From: Brachyhypopomus gauderio
Lineage: Eukaryota > Chordata > Actinopteri > Gymnotiformes > Hypopomidae
Direction: 5' to 3'
Assembly (NCBI RefSeq): GCF_052324685.1
Contig: NC_135220.1
Coordinates: 24,766,678-24,830,677, forward strand
Length of the DNA: 64,000 nt
The notes under the pieces were generated by a model. The model did not search any database. It was not told the DNA's origin and worked only from the letters and a program-made list of their open reading frames with translations. Position numbers and translations under genes: made by a program. Shown here in pieces: positions 35,737-48,338 of this stretch (positions are counted from its first letter, which is position 1; every line of letters starts with the position of its first letter).

Positions 35737-38700
35737 ATGTCCACAGATGACAGCATTTCTGAGGACGTGTCCAGCTCCGTGGCTCTGAGCCACGACCACA
35801 CTAGTGCCAATGGCGGGAAGGAGAGCGAGGCGTCCGGGGTCTCTTCAGAGGACACGGCGTCGGGCCCGGCCGGTCCTGAGGAGCACCGTCCTGCTGTACG
35901 AACCTTGGAGGGCTTCCTCCAGGTGGCGGGAGATGCCACGCTGACACGACCTTCCAGCATACCAGCATGCACCATTTCCCACAAAATTAGGTGCGTTTAC
36001 TAATTCAGTTACTGGTCTTCCGTCAGCTGGCATGCAGAACCGAACACCCTGCAGATATGATTCATGTTTGGAGAGAAAAACAAAACAAAAACGGATCTTT
36101 TTGTTCTGGTCCAAATCGCATGCTGCAGAAATCTGTGTCTTCGTACTGAAGAGGAGTTCGGCTCGGGGAAGAGCTTGCCCTTCATCAACCCCAGCTCACT
36201 GGAGACCCTTCGTGCCCTGGTGCAGGAGATCCAGAGCAGTGGTGCGACAGACCCCGAGATCTGGAAGAACTGTGAGGTAAGGGGCGTGGTGTGAGGTGAG
36301 CCTTGCTCCGCCCACTACAGTGCATGGGCCCTCCCCCAGAACTCCAGCTGATGGTAACTGTGGTGGAAAAAGTCACACACTGAGACACATGACTGGGTTG
36401 ACGGACAGCTGGCACAGACCACCTGGGGGAGAGACGATATAAATGGTGCAGCTTATCTTCTACAGGTTGATTTAGTACGCTATCCTTACTTGTTGATAAC
36501 AAAAGGCAAGAACTTGGGGTAAAGCTGCATAAATTAATCCAGTTTTCTATTTCATGGTCCTATCTTTAGTTATAGTTTAAGCCAGTTTACATAGTGAAGC
36601 CTAGAAGGCTGACGATTAGCATACATCTTCCCCCCAAAAGCAGACAAGGCCCACTGCTCTTCTGCCCTAAAGGGTGTTGCTGGGGAAACGGTTGAAATTG
36701 CACGCTCTCCGCTGCTGCTGCAGTTGTTGCGGTTGTCACAGTCGTCGTAACCGCTGCTGTGATGCACTGTGAAACCTTTCTGTGGTTAAATGCCAGCCTG
36801 CGGTATCTTTGCCAGAATTATTGTTGGATCGTGTGAACACAGTGATTAATCAAAACACCCACAAGACACCTGGAACATCTGAAGGTGGTTATGATGCTGT
36901 CAGCGTTCAAGGGGGGAAAGAGGATTTAAAGAGGCGTCTGTGGCACATTGAAATGTCCTGAGACATCCGGGTAGCAAATGACTGTTTTTGAAGAATTCTT
37001 TGAATGTAACCTGTAAGGCTTGTATTGAAGAATATATTGTGTCACAAGAAAGCTGTGTACAAACAGTGATTTTTGCTAGAAATAAACTTTGTAAAAAAAA
37101 CGTTGGCATTCACTCTTAAGGCTGCTATGCTAAACCACTTCTTGAAACATTTAATTGCATGAGAAAATGGAACTCTGGATTTGATGTCATCTCTCTTCCA
37201 ACAGGGCAGATGGCTGCATCTCTTTCAGCTGGTGGAGAAGCAATACCAAGAACAAATCCTAGCTCAGCAAGAACAGTATCAGTGCCAAATACAGGTCAGT
37301 GGCCGAAGCAGTCGGAACTTTCCAGCGTTTTCCAAATGGTGTTTTAGTATGGTTCTGTTCAGCTGTATGTGCTTGCGCTGTATCGCGTGCGAGACATGCT
37401 GAGCGCGTTCTGCTCGTGTCTCGTCTCAGCTCATTCAGGATGAGATCAAAGCCTTGGTGCAGCTACAGAACCGGCAGAGCCCAACCAAGGCGGAGCCTCG
37501 GCCGGAAGTCACCAATGAGAGCAGGGCGTCCGCGCCGGCCCCGGGACCTCCCGCCTCCCCGCAGCTGACGGCTGACCCGCAGGAAAGCTCCGACGAGGGC
37601 CTGGTGACGGTCCTGAGCAGCGGGTACGGGACGCTCTCTGCCTGGGGGCCGTCGCCAGAAGCAGGACCGCCCCGTGTGCCAGAGAGGAGGGAGGGGGTGC
37701 CGTGGCTCGCCAGACAGCAGGGCGGCGCCGTTGCGCATTCTCCCCTAGCTGAATCCAGCCCACAGGGGCAGCATGGTGTGCCGAACAGCGCCCCCTCTCC
37801 CAGCGGAGCACCTCACGCAACTGCCACTACTGGGACCAGTCCCCCTGCTGACAAACAGAGATTAAGCAGGTGGGGGGTGTCGTGTTTACTAGCGGGTGTA
37901 ATATTATATATTAGATTAAATATTATATTATAATGTCATATCAGTGATCCGGGTCTTAAGTAGTGACCGTGATGACTCTTGTTTTACATGTTGTTCCCAA
38001 AAGTATGTGAAACCTCTTGGAATTCTCTGCTTATTTCTGTGAAAAAAAAACATACTTCAAAAAGTCTTTCATTTTACTACTACATTTTATATGGTCATAT
38101 CTGTGACCAGAGCACTGCAATCAGCATGGAGTTAAATTATTTCATGACATTTTTGCATTTCTTTGCTTTATTAATATATCTGCTGTAAACCAAGCCCAAT
38201 AGTCTATCATGAACTGGTTTTCAGTAAGCAAATGTTCTTAGCCAATGCAACCTGGGACAACCTTTTTTTGTACGAACTTGGTGTAAACATGGATTAGCAA
38301 TAATTCTCCACGGTACATTGAAGACCCCCTCTTTATTTAACTTGTGTAGAAAGAGCTACATAGCCTGGTATCAAATAGCTCAGCATGAAGTTTGAAGACT
38401 TCACTGACGTTTCAGTAGTAAGTACTTGTTTTCTTGCTATGTCTCGCTAGTCAACCGCTGACCTCCTGGGCCCAGAGGCAGAAACACAGGCAAAAGAAAC
38501 CCAAAGCCACCCAGAACGGGTCGGTGCCGATGAAGAGGGGCGAGGAGCGTGAGTCTGCCTGCTCACCGAAGGGCCACGTGGACAGCGTGGATGATGTAAG
38601 CAAGAAATGCACAACTTTTGGATTCACCTTCTTTTATCTGCAGCGTTTGATCTGTGCTGTTTTCTTTGTGGTTAGTTGTGTCTATTGAAGACCATAAGGA

Positions 38701-41700
38701 CCAATCAAGTCTCTGTAGTCGGTTCTTTAATTAATATAAGTAACTAGCGGAATGTACGATATATCAAAACGGCAATATATCATGAGTACTTTCTTGTGAA
38801 TGTCACAGCTAGGGGTTGTGCGATCCGAGTACTGATATCATGAATAATCTTGAAGACCTGCGCAATCTATTTTTCAAGCAAATCGTAGAGGTGACATTTT
38901 ATGTCTTCTACTAATGTTTTGAAACTGTGCTGATGGGCATATTGTACCACATATCTCTATCATGTTCTTTCACGTGTGATGCATTAAAAAAAAACGTTCG
39001 AAGAGACCTAGCAGCACGAAGGATGAGGAGCTGGTGTTTTAAAGGGATTCGATAGTGTAGTGTGACTATGCAGTGGTGGATCTTTCTCAAATCAAAGTTA
39101 TTTGTTAAACTGCACTTTCAGAGGTTAATACAACAATTCTTTTCATGCACCTTATCTGAAGGACCATGCCGAATGGGGTTAGCTCGGGTCATACGACCCT
39201 GTCACCATACACAGTTTTCATTGGCGTGCATATTGGAACGTTACAAACACGACGAAGATGGTAAAGGACAGAATAGAGGGGTGGTGACGTGCCGTGGGAC
39301 TAAGCCTGCGGTGTCTGTGAGCTGTAATGGCCCTCTCCTCCCACCAAGTCCACGTGGCCTCCTGGCTCAAGGCTTTCTCCTGCCGTTTAAAGCCGAGTGC
39401 AGTGTGTGATTTAAGACACTCTACGTGCGTGGTATGGTGAGTTTTACCAACACTGACGACGGGAGTGCAGAAGACAAGCATGAAAGTTATGTGTGCATTT
39501 GCCTTTACATACTGCAACGCTTGAAATATGTTATTTATTTATTGTGTTTCATGCAGTATTTGTTTTAAATGGCGTAAATAGAGAAGTCCGTAAACTTTTG
39601 AATCTGAATATTCTCAACAGTACGTTTCAAAATTGGGACGAAAGTTCGCAGTTCTGATTGTTGATTGTGATTGGGTGTTAAATATTTGTGATTTTCGTGA
39701 TTTGGATTTTTGGGAAGATCGCCCGCTCTTGGTCACAATATACCAATATGTGGGAGTGTTTGTATTTACACAGTCTATGAATCTGATGCGTACACATGTA
39801 GTATTTAAAACGTCCATTAGGATGTTTTAGAGATAAAACAAGTGAGTTTAGGAACAATTAATGTAAGTTGATATTTGAGCAATATTCAGAGTTCAATCTT
39901 TTCCTGCTAGAGGAATATTAGAACTTATTGTCTATATTCAGGAGTGCTTTCTGTGATGTTCTGTGTTGGTACATTTTACTCTCCCATCAGTTCTGTTCTT
40001 GGCCTTGATTTGTTATTATTAATGTATTATTAATTAATCACTAATAATAGTAGTAGTATTTACGTAACATTTGACCATAATAACATTTGTGTAATAGTTA
40101 CATGTTATTGTGTCACATCCTCGTAGTAACACTGAGGACGTTTGAAGTCTGGGTCTGTCTAGACTGAACTCCCTTTTCATTTCTGTGGGATTTTTTTTTT
40201 CAGCCTCAATCTATGGCACCCTCGTTGAAGCCCGCTCATCTGAGGAGAAGTGACAGCCTTGTGTCTGAAGCCTCTGGTAATCTCTGCCTACCACAAATCC
40301 TAATGGCAGATTATTTTTGCTGCTATTTTCTAAATGAGATTTTATTAGCATAGTTAATCCTAGAATCTTATTTTTTGGTGATACGTAGCTTTAATAGTGT
40401 TCACATTCAAGCTTTAACAAATGTTCCTAAGGGCTGACCTACTGGAAGCTAGACGAGAGTGATCTCTACCGCCCTCTACCTGACAGCTTTGAAACTACTT
40501 CTTCTTTCCTCCTAATGCAGGATGTCTCTCTGAGCCAGGTAAATTTGACCTAATTGTTACGTTTGTCTTCTTGGTGAGACACCCATCTGCTCATAGCATC
40601 GTTCCGAGGTGTGTGTGTGTGTGTGTTTGGCTTTTTGTGTTCTGTTTCCTGAGTGTATGTCCCTGTCACCTGTAGCCTCTGGCAGATGAGGCCAGACCCT
40701 CTCTGTCTCTGAAGGAGATCTACCGGGGCAAGCACAAGGGAGAGCCCAAATGCCAAGAGTGGGACTCCTTAATTACCTCAGACGCCTCGTCTCTTCAGGT
40801 GAGCGCCCGAATTCTTCACACCACAGGCTCCGCCCCCATCCTACGTTTATGTGCGTATGTGCTTTCGCACATTAGAAACTTCATTATTTAATTCGGCAAA
40901 TTTAATCTCACTCTCTACAGTAAGTCTATTGCTGCGATGTATGATTTTGTCACTTTAGATACGCAAGTCTCCCTTAGGGAAATGTGTGAGGGAGGCGGGA
41001 TGTCTGAAATCGTATGCTGCTAAAAACCTGAAAAACCCTGATGAGATTCTGGTTCAAGGTTCCAGAACTAATATCGCCGCAATAAAACCCAGAGAAGCTT
41101 CCTTGAGTTCCCAAAATCAGTTTTCATCTTTATATTACATATCTATCCTTTCTTCCCCTTATTAAGTCAGCAAGTCATATATCGAGTAGTTGAATCCCTC
41201 CATTAAATGACTTCACATGCTATTACAGGTGCTGACCCAGGACCCTGCGGGGGCGGCGAGGCAATCGGAGCGCACGTCTGGCTTCACGTCACCCTCACGT
41301 TTCAGCAGCCCGTCCCTGCCGGGCCGGGCCCGCCCCTGCCCTGCCACCGGCGCCGAACCGGTCAGCCCGGACTGGGCCACGGCCCTGCGCAGTGACACGG
41401 ACACCGACTGCGTGTCCAACACCAGCAGCCTGTCCACCCAGCCCGGTCCCGAACGGAGCCCGGTCCCACCGGTCCCGCCTCCGGTCCAGAGGGGCAGCGG
41501 CGAGGACGAGGGCAGCCGCACGGCCGCGGTGACGCTGCGGCCCGAGCGCCCGCCTGCACGTGAGCAGCGCCTGAACGGCGGGGGGCGGGAGGCTTCGACT
41601 TCGCTGGACGACCCCGTGGTCCTCTCACTGTAAGGATCGCACACGTCAGAACATCACCAACACAGACTCACGAAGTCAAACAGTCCGTGCTGGTTTCATT

Positions 41701-43833
41701 AGCTTTCACTGTATTTACTTCATTTGTAGAGCATGGATCGCTGATTTGATCGAACAGCTTTTTAGTAAAGTAAAATGATTTAAGCAATAATACAAAATGG
41801 AAAATAGTAATACAACAAATTGAAAAATGAAATGAGGGTGAAACGAGTCTCTGGTAACAGAAAAGGATAACAAGACCGTGTAATAGAGACGCTGTCATGC
41901 TCTTGGTACCAATCCGCTCTATCCCAGATCGGGCTTACTGGCAAATTCGGGTATAGAGTACATGCATAATAATCATGAATGAATGACTCTAATAGGCAGA
42001 ATACATTTTAGCCTAGCAATCAATTCAAGCTGGAAAAAAGAACATGAGCTTATGTGCTTGGAGGTACAACAGTGTATGTGTAACTGCAGTAAGACACATT
42101 ACACTTTTATAGATCTAAGAGACAGTGTAACTACAGTGACATTTACAATGAAATGGGGCCTGAGATGGGGGAAGAGCCGCTGAAGGAGAATAAGTATCTT
42201 AAATATTTTGTTTTTGAGAGGAAATCCACTTTAATCAGTATCCTGAATAACACAGCAAAAGAAAAGTAAGCGGTTTATCCACAAGTAAGAATTTATCCAG
42301 AATCTTATTACTTAAAAATGAAGAAAGCTAAAAAAGAAATAATAATGAAATAATAATTACATCTTCATTTGAAAGAAAAGAACTGAAGGGTGTAAATGAA
42401 ATATTTTATGTTTTAAACAGGATGGTGACATTCTACAGACTAGAGAACTATTTACAGTACATAAAATGTCAGGACCGACAGCATGCGACACGTCTTTGAG
42501 AAAATATCTAGGAACCACATCCAAGAATCAAGTGGTGGGTCTTAAAATGCAAGACTAAGCTAGTCAAGAAGGGGCCGGTGTAGTCCATCAAACTGTAAAT
42601 GCTCCCTGCTGTCAGTGTCTGTTGGTTGCGGGGTGGTTACAGCCGTATGTGTTAGGGTCTCCCCGGTCGGTTTTTGCCCGCGTGCCACAAGCCCAGTATG
42701 GACACGGCCATCTTCCCCCAGGCTGAGGCAGAACCTGAGGGAGAAGCACGCTCGGCACGTGGCGGATCTTCGCGCATACTACGAGGCAGAGATCGCCACC
42801 CTGAAGGAGAAGCTGGACCTGGCCAGCCTTCCCCTGGACGTGGAGAGGAGCAACCGCATTCTGCTAGAGAGGTTCGACGTCAGGGAACTGGTCTTGTGAC
42901 CGGAGGGTCGTGGGTTCGATTCTCCGGCCCTGGTGCAACCCCCAACTGCTCCCCGGGTGCCCACCACAGCCCCCTAGTGATCACTAGAGTGTGTGTGTTT
43001 TTGTGTGTGTGTGTTTGTTTTTGTGTGTGTGTGTGCGCTCTAACTGCACAGATGGGTAAATGCAGAGGATTGCGGTGAAAATCACAATTTGCAATGTTGG
43101 CAACTTAAACTTATGAATGATCGTTTCATGATAATGACGAAGAATGCTGCTTTAGCTACAGCCCATCATGTGCAGTAATTCCCACGCTGCGTAATGACTT
43201 ATGTTGTTAATGGCCACTGACAGGTGTGAGCACCTGGAACGAGCCGTCACGGAGGCCAGCGGCCGGATCCGGGAGCTGGAGACCAGAAACCGGCACCTGG
43301 AGAGACAGCTGGTACGAGTCACAGGTCACCTGTGAGGCCTGCAGGGCCCCAAGTGCTGGGATGTGTGACAGGAACAGTGCCTCGGTGTGGAGCTGTCAAT
43401 TAACCGTGTTCCTCACTGGAAGCCATCGCCATGGTTTACGTGTGTGTGTGTGTGTGTGTGTGCGCTTTTTCCTTGACGTCTTCTGTTTTTGTGTTTTTCC
43501 GACGCCAGGCGGAGTGGCCGGAGCGCTATGAGGCAGCCGGCTCGGCGGTGCGTGCTCTGCAGCGCCACCTGGAGGAGAGCAAGCGTAGCGGCAGGGAGAA
43601 GGAGGCGTCTATGGCCAGGCTGAGGAGCCGCGTGAGGCAGCTGGAGGAGACGGCGCAGAGCGCCTGCAGGGAGGCCGACGAGAAGGAGGCCCGTGGGAAG
43701 AAGGAGCGCGAGATGCTCCAGGGCGTGAGTGTCTCACAAACGTGGCCGGTGCACGTGTGCCGTTCATTGTGCCGCTCGCGTGCGTCGCGGTGAATGTTGG
43801 GGACTGATTTGTGGAGCCGATTCCAGGGGGTTG

Positions 43834-43864
<31 letters not shown>

Positions 43865-46800
43865 AGACGGATCTTTTCTTATTCTCCTCAGCTGCTTCAG
43901 GAATACGACTCATTAAGAAAGGATCATGAGAGAGTTAAGGTAAAAATTGTAAATAAAAATTGCAATAAAATATTATTTGTGTGTGTGGATGTTGTTCCTA
44001 ACAAACATGTTTCTTGATAATGTTTTGAACAGGACAATTTGGTGGCCACTGAGAATAAACTCTTTGATGCCAGTGAAGAAATCTCTGAACTGAAGAGGTA
44101 ATTCACATTTAAAAAGCTCAGTCACTCATTCCTTAGGTCATTATGAAAACCAGCCTTCAGTGTGGCAAAAATGGTGGCACTTAAAAAGTCCACGTATATG
44201 TAAATATGCAAATATCCATATGTAAATGTCACATGTGATTTTAGGGTCATCTCCAAACTGGAGGCCCAAGTTAAACAGCTGGAGCATGAGAACATGGCCA
44301 AATCCCGTCAAGCTCCCAAGAGCCACGCTCAGCCTTCGGGAGCAGGGTACAACACCTAGCGTTACGATGTTTCACTCAACACTGAACACTCAGTTAGGGT
44401 ACAACAGCTAGTGTTACGATGTTTCACTCAACACTGAACACTCAGTTAGGGTACGACACCTAGCGTTACGATGTCTCACTCAACACTGAACACTCAGTTA
44501 GGGTACAACACCTAGCGTTACGATGTTTCACTCGACACTCAGTTAGGGTACGACACATAGCATTACGATGTTTCACTCGACACTCAGTTAGGGTACAACA
44601 GCTAGTGTTACGATGTCTCACTCAACACTGAACACTCAGTTAGGGTATGACACCTAGCATTACGATGTTTCACTCAACACTGAACACTCAGTTAGGGTTC
44701 GACACCTAGCAAAAAAAAAAAAAAAAAAAGCATTTTCCATGTTTCTAATGCATTTATGCGTTTTCCAACGACTTCTGAACTCCTCTAGTTTATTCCACCA
44801 CCCTGATCTGCTGATGTCTCCAGGAAAAAGGCAGCATGACGTGGAATGCAGCACAAAGACCCCTGGCCTTCACGACAAGACAGCCATGCATGCCAAAGGG
44901 TACGCTTTACCCGCCGGGCACAGCCCCACCGGGATTGGCTCGTCTGCAGCGATTAAACGCACAAGGCGCAGGGCGTTGCGGCTGCCCCACGGTCGAACGT
45001 AACAGCCGTGGAATGTTAAAAGTGCTCCGCTGACGTGGTCTGCTGCTCCCCCTCCAGACGCCGCTCGCCCCCCGAGAGGGAGCAGGCCGAGGAGGCGTGT
45101 GCCAGGAGGGACTCTCCGCTGGCGCCAGTGGTGAAGGCTCTGATTCAGATGGAGGATACCAAGGCCACGGAGGGCCGGGCCCTGGCACGGAGCAGCTACT
45201 CCCGTAGGATCCACTCACTCACCAGCCCGGACTATACGTCTTCTGCGATTGTAGTTCTTCGCACGTTTATGAATCTGTATTGTGTGTGTGTGTGTGTGTG
45301 TGTGTGTAGGGCTAGGAAAGAGGAGACCTACTGTAGCATTTGTGGACAGTATGTGGGAGCCTCTGCTGGAGCAGGGGGGCTCTGGGCTCCGGGCCCAGAG
45401 GAGTCTCTCTCCTGAGGGCCACCGCTCCTCCTCCCTGCCCCCCAGGACACAGAGGGCCGGCCTTCCCTCCACTCCCAGTGAGTAAGCCACACCCCCTCAG
45501 GAGCTGCAACCGGCTCAGCTCAACACCCACGAGTCGTTCAGTAATCTGTAAGCATCAATCATCAAACACATCAGGTCCGACTGAGGTTTTGGGATGGTAA
45601 ACGTGTGTGTACGTGTGTGTGTGTGTGTTAGCGAAGAGAGAAACCCTGATTCAGCCCCTTTCAGCAAAGTCCAGTCCCAAGCGCTGCCCGACGGAGAATG
45701 TGTCCACGGCGTTCGGCCGGCCCCTGCCCTGTCAGCACCTCCATAACAGGCGAGTGTTTCGCTCCGCCACGCCTCCCTGTGCAGTCGTGAAGCTGCTTGG
45801 TGCCCCCACCCCTCTGGTTTATCCTCCCTCGTTCCTGAAGCCCCTGCCTCTGTTTTTAGACTCAGCTTGCGCTTCGATCAGAGAGATTTCGGCTCATCCC
45901 TGCCGTCTGCGTCCAGCGCGAGGACCAGACCGCAGATCGCGCTGGCAGACAGATCAGAAGGTGCCTCTGGCTTTTGCCTTCATTTTCATCCAATATTAAT
46001 GGTTCTTATCCAAGTTGTGCTCTGATTTCGGGCGTGCAGGGAGTTTGTAAGTACGTTGGTTCTATTGTCCCACTACCCTCAATGTCCCACATTAGAGCTC
46101 TGTTGGATAACCTACAGTAGCTTTATTTACAGCTGGCGCTAGTGCTTAACAGCTAATGAAATCTAGTTCTGCTGACACGATAAACATCGTGCGAAACAAA
46201 TTGTTTTTGACACTTAGAACATTAGCTGACAGACATGTATTGCGACAACACTAAGATGTACAAAATAATTTACATTTGTATTTTTGTCCCATTACGTTAT
46301 AAGTAAGGGCTTTGTCCTTTTGCACAGCCAATGCACGGTCTGGCACGGGGTGGGCGGAGCCTGCGGGCAGCAGTGACGCGGAGGAGCTGGCCATGCCCCC
46401 CGGCCCGGAGGAGCAGACCGCTGCGGACTCGTCCTTGCTGGCCAACCTCTCCTGTTACTCCCACGTCCAGTCCCTAGCCGACGCCGAGAGGCTGTTTGAT
46501 GAGCTCACGCAGGAGAAACAGCGGGTGAGCCATTGCCCTTCTGTCTGGCTCCTCTAACATGCTAATTTGTCGGCGCTTTGAACCCACCTCCTGGCCCCCT
46601 GTAGCCCGTACAATCAGGATGACACCCCCCCCCCCCCCCCCAATCTATGAAGTCTCTTGCCCTGTGTTTTCGAGATGAATAGCTTTCCGATAGCAACTGA
46701 ATCTTTAATAGCAACGAATTCAAAGCCAGAATGCAGCTTTAATACATTAGTTGATTGGTATTTTTATAAGACTTTCATTAGACTTGGTGCAATCTGATGA

Positions 46801-48338
46801 CTTGTGTTATAAAATGATGTAGGATTACAAATGGCATAGAGAAGAGGGACTTTCATACTGTTTTCATTTGATTGCCATTTCTGATCTGCTGTCTGGACAG
46901 GTTGGTTCAAAAAGGTTTGGGCAGCCATAGTTTATGGTCCACCTTTTTTACAGATTAACAATATGGCAGTGTGCCACAGTCCAGCCTCACTCCAGACGGA
47001 GATGTAATGTGTGGCACATGTCCACGTCAGCAGCTCGTGACTATGGTCGGGGGAGGGGCTTCTTTGCTCTGTCCAGGATGCTGAGGAGGGTGATTCTTGG
47101 CAGCGCACACTCTGTGGGTGAACCGACCGCGCTTTTATTATGACGTGTCGCTACGTAAACAAAATGGCACCGTTAAGCTCACAGTTTGCTTGCCGGCCAG
47201 GCCCTTCCCTGAGCCTGTTCACACCTGGTCAGTTCAAGCATTTGGAAGATCAGGACTATATTTAAAAGGGATTATCTGCACATAAAGGCACTGAGCACAG
47301 ATTGAAATATGATAGGCCAGATCTCACAGAGGACAAAACGCGACGTGTGAGGTCATGCCGTGAAGACGTGTAGAAGCACACCGAGGCTGGTGAGCCCATG
47401 ATGCGACTTTATTGCCGTCCGGAATTGTCAAAGCTGCTCCAGTCATTTACACATGGAGAAAGGGTGAGAAGCTGGTTGTCAGACGGCAGGAGCAGATTTG
47501 CATTTCACATGCGGTACAGCAGTTGGATTATAATCCGGAGATGTGTTTCAGTACTTGTTGTAATTGCACAAGGTTAAGTCTAATCCCGATGTAATCCTGA
47601 TAATCTAGGCACATAAAATGACGAGGGGTGCGTGTCTTCCTCTCAAGCCTGGAGGCTCTGTACAGAGTGACACTTGTTCATCTCTTCATTAGATAAACTT
47701 GCTGGGGAGGAGTTTGCTAACTGAAATATAGCTGTAGCTCCACCCATGGGCACCTCCAGTGTAGGTCCCGCCCTCTGGCGTTCGTGTCTTGGGCTTTGAG
47801 TCAGCCCCCTGGGTGCAGTCCACCTCAGCACAACGCAATCTGGCTTCATTGTGTTGAATTCTGCTCCAGTTAACAATCCCTATTTTTAGAGTGCTGACGT
47901 CATGTCGTCGTCCCCCCCCCCCCCCTCCCTACTCCTCACATGCATGCTGGGAAGTGTAGTTTCCGAGCAATGTTGCACCCATTGTTCTTTTAAGTAGCGG
48001 TTGCCTTCCAAATATTTTTCAGTATCTTTACCGCCCTTGCCTTCACAGATCGAGGCAGCGCTCAGTCGAATCCCGGGGGCTGGAGCCCGGGTCAGCCTGC
48101 AGACCAAACTCGACGAGGTACCAGCTGCTTTTTCTTCTCCATCTTCGTGCCCTTTTTGGAGCAATTGCCTATGTGAAAGTGCATACTTCTAGCGTAGTGG
48201 TGACTTCCCTCCATCCAAACATGTTCCTTTTCCCAGGTGACCTTAGAAACCCGCCTGGAGAAGGTGAACCGTGACCTGGGATGCATCCGCATGACTCTAA
48301 AACGATTCCACGTTCTCCGCTCTTCTGTCAACACGTAA
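35737..48338 (+). CDS. mphosph9: M-phase phosphoprotein 9
   Basis: MPHOSPH9 is a coiled-coil centrosome protein at the centriole distal end that recruits CP110-CEP97 and restrains ciliogenesis. There are 23 coding exons (1,153 aa): 35737-35990, 36129-36276, 37205-37294, 37430-37869, 38451-38595, 40204-40276, 40432-40538, 40676-40798, 41229-41629, 42722-42871, 43224-43311, 43509-43724, 43892-43939, 44033-44097, 44245-44346, 44789-44899, 45058-45203, 45310-45477, 45632-45749, 45860-45960, 46328-46524, 48049-48117, 48237-48338. The N-terminal conserved block includes TDPEIWKNCEGRWLHLFQLV and IQDEIKALVQLQNRQ. The middle is low-complexity. The coiled coil begins LRQNLREKHARHVADLRAYY, and the C-terminus is LGCIRMTLKRFHVLRSS. 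Intron 45750 starts with GC; several acceptors are built on TG repeats. The exons 44789-45960 are less conserved, so their edges are less certain. Confidence 0.92.
42880..43095 (+). mobile_element. tRNA-derived SINE
   Basis: The element begins within about 10 bp of the donor of mphosph9 exon 42722-42871. It has a Pol III B-box in GTCGTGGGTTCGATTCTCC. The body includes CAACTGCTCCCCGGGTGCCC and CCCCCTAGTGATCACTAG. A TG-rich insert follows, then AACTGCACAGATGGGTAAAT and GCAGAGGATTGCGGTGAAAA. This order matches tRNA-type SINEs of fishes as I recall them. Ends are approximate. Confidence 0.7.
43436..43462 (+). repeat. TG microsatellite near an exon
   Basis: TG run about 45 bp upstream of mphosph9 exon 43509-43724, separated from the AG by a T-rich tract. 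Confidence 0.85.
43837..43865 (+). repeat. (GAT)n microsatellite
   Basis: Nine or more GAT/ATG trinucleotides in the intron 27 bp before mphosph9 exon 43892-43939. Confidence 0.9.
44347..44710 (+). repeat. 52-bp minisatellite adjoining a splice donor
   Basis: About 7.3 tandem units of 45 or 52 bp each begin GGGTACAACACCTAGCGTTA and end ACTCAGTTA. The two-size variation comes from loss of a 7-bp AACACTG piece (units 4 and 5). The first unit starts exactly at the exon 44245-44346 donor (G|GGTAC), so most units repeat the donor sequence. A run of about 19 A closes the array. Confidence 0.9.
45281..45307 (+). repeat. TG repeat forming a 3' splice site
   Basis: The TG run leads directly into TAG| at 45309 (exon starts 45310); no separate polypyrimidine tract exists. 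Confidence 0.9.
45601..45629 (+). repeat. TG repeat forming a 3' splice site
   Basis: An imperfect TG/CG run ends in TTAG| (exon starts 45632). It is the second such acceptor in mphosph9 within 350 bp. Confidence 0.85.

Noticed and set aside
41213-41644. 143-codon minus-strand frame opposite mphosph9 exon
   Set aside because: Shadow of the GC-rich coding exon 41229-41629, whose plus frame fits splice phases on both sides.
42880-42950. Functional tRNA gene
   Set aside because: A B-box-like sequence is present, but no cloverleaf or paired acceptor stem can be drawn, and the downstream body is SINE-like.
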